From assembly GCF_019402445.1 (NCBI RefSeq), contig NZ_SRZM01000212.1, positions 1 through 5,909 of the forward strand: a stretch of 5,909 bases of DNA. Reading direction: 5' to 3'. Position 1 is the first letter of the stretch. Each line of letters opens with the position of its first letter. Shown in pieces: positions 5,721 through 5,909 of the stretch. Origin of the DNA: Brachyspira pilosicoli (lineage in GTDB: Bacteria; Spirochaetota; Brachyspiria; Brachyspirales; Brachyspiraceae). A program made the translations under genes and the position numbers. A model generated the notes under the pieces. That model was not told where the DNA came from and did not search any database. It worked only from the letters and a program-made list of their open reading frames with translations.

Positions 5721-5739
5721 GAAGTTTTTTCTTCAACTT
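5721..5739 (+). terminator. Weak hairpin after recN, possible terminator
   Basis: Two short overlapping stems are possible 30 nt after the recN stop: GAAG/CTTC (5721-5724 with 5731-5734, loop of six T) or AAGTT/AACTT (5722-5726 with 5735-5739). A short T run follows at 5738-5742. The stems are only 4-5 bp, so terminator function is doubtful. Confidence 0.3.
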
Positions 5740-5809
5740 TTTACCGCCACTACGCTCTGCGGACTTCGTCAAAGTTTTTACCCTACAGGTACGCTTCGCG
5801 AAAAGTGCG
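5738..5809. repeat. GC-richer imperfect tandem repeat downstream of recN
   Basis: Two related units start TTTTTACC at 5738 and 5775. Each then has TACGCT (5751, 5790) followed by a GCG-containing end (5759-5762 and 5798-5800). The offset between units is 37-39 bp. The first unit can fold through CCGC (5744-5747) with GCGG (5759-5762). The second contains the 8-bp palindrome TTCGCGAA (5795-5802). The composition clearly differs from the surrounding DNA. I believe similar blocks recur between Brachyspira genes, but this is from memory. No coding frame fits. Confidence 0.55.
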
Positions 5810-5909
5810 AGTGTTTTAGCTTTATATTTTTGGAATATATAAAATAATATCTATGTTTTGTATATATAAAAATCTATACTTTATTAAATGCAGCCTTTTT
5901 GCTTCTTTG
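5810..5909. other. Noncoding A/T-rich tail
   Basis: No gene, promoter pair or clear hairpin is seen here. The last 20 bases (5890-5909, starting GCAGCC and ending TTCTTTG) return to a more mixed composition and may be the edge of another intergenic repeat cut off by the window. Confidence 0.5.

Overview
The window is a strongly AT-rich bacterial chromosome segment. Its codon use, its short A/T-dominated intergenic stretches, and the abrupt GC-richer intergenic blocks near 2749-2868 and 5744-5809 are most consistent with a spirochaete of the genus Brachyspira. That assignment rests on memory of how Brachyspira intergenic DNA looks and was not checked by a search. Nothing in the window points to a phage, plasmid, transposase or CRISPR array.

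Left part (minus strand, 52-1201): a two-gene operon reading leftward. A MarR-family regulator (720-1139) is followed 8 nt later by a YczE/DUF6198-type integral membrane protein (52-711). The ribosome binding site of the membrane gene overlaps the stop codon of the regulator. A near-consensus promoter lies at 1174-1201, and a 21-bp imperfect palindrome (1142-1162) sits between its -10 box and the regulator start. This is the arrangement expected for a self-repressing MarR operator.

Middle (plus strand, 1295-2710): diverging from that operon is a single-gene unit for a small secreted PepSY-like (BLIP-like) protein, with a perfect-consensus promoter and a strong intrinsic terminator. After it comes a separately started gene for a predicted lipoprotein of unknown function, which carries a DAVTGAST motif resembling FMN-attachment motifs.

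Gap 2711-3087 has no gene. It holds an imperfect inverted repeat, a promoter-like sequence that would start transcription just ahead of a G-rich-loop hairpin, short direct repeats, and the promoter of the next gene.

Right part (plus strand, 3022-5690): nadK (NAD kinase) and recN (SMC-like DNA repair ATPase) are 2 nt apart and clearly co-transcribed. The same gene order is known from Escherichia coli. Downstream (5691-5909) there is no gene, only a weak hairpin and a GC-richer, imperfectly duplicated block that looks like a dispersed intergenic repeat.

Overall this is mostly ordinary chromosomal DNA. The parts most worth a second look are the MarR operator, the motif-bearing lipoprotein, and the structured gap before nadK. 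I see no convincing undescribed multi-gene system.
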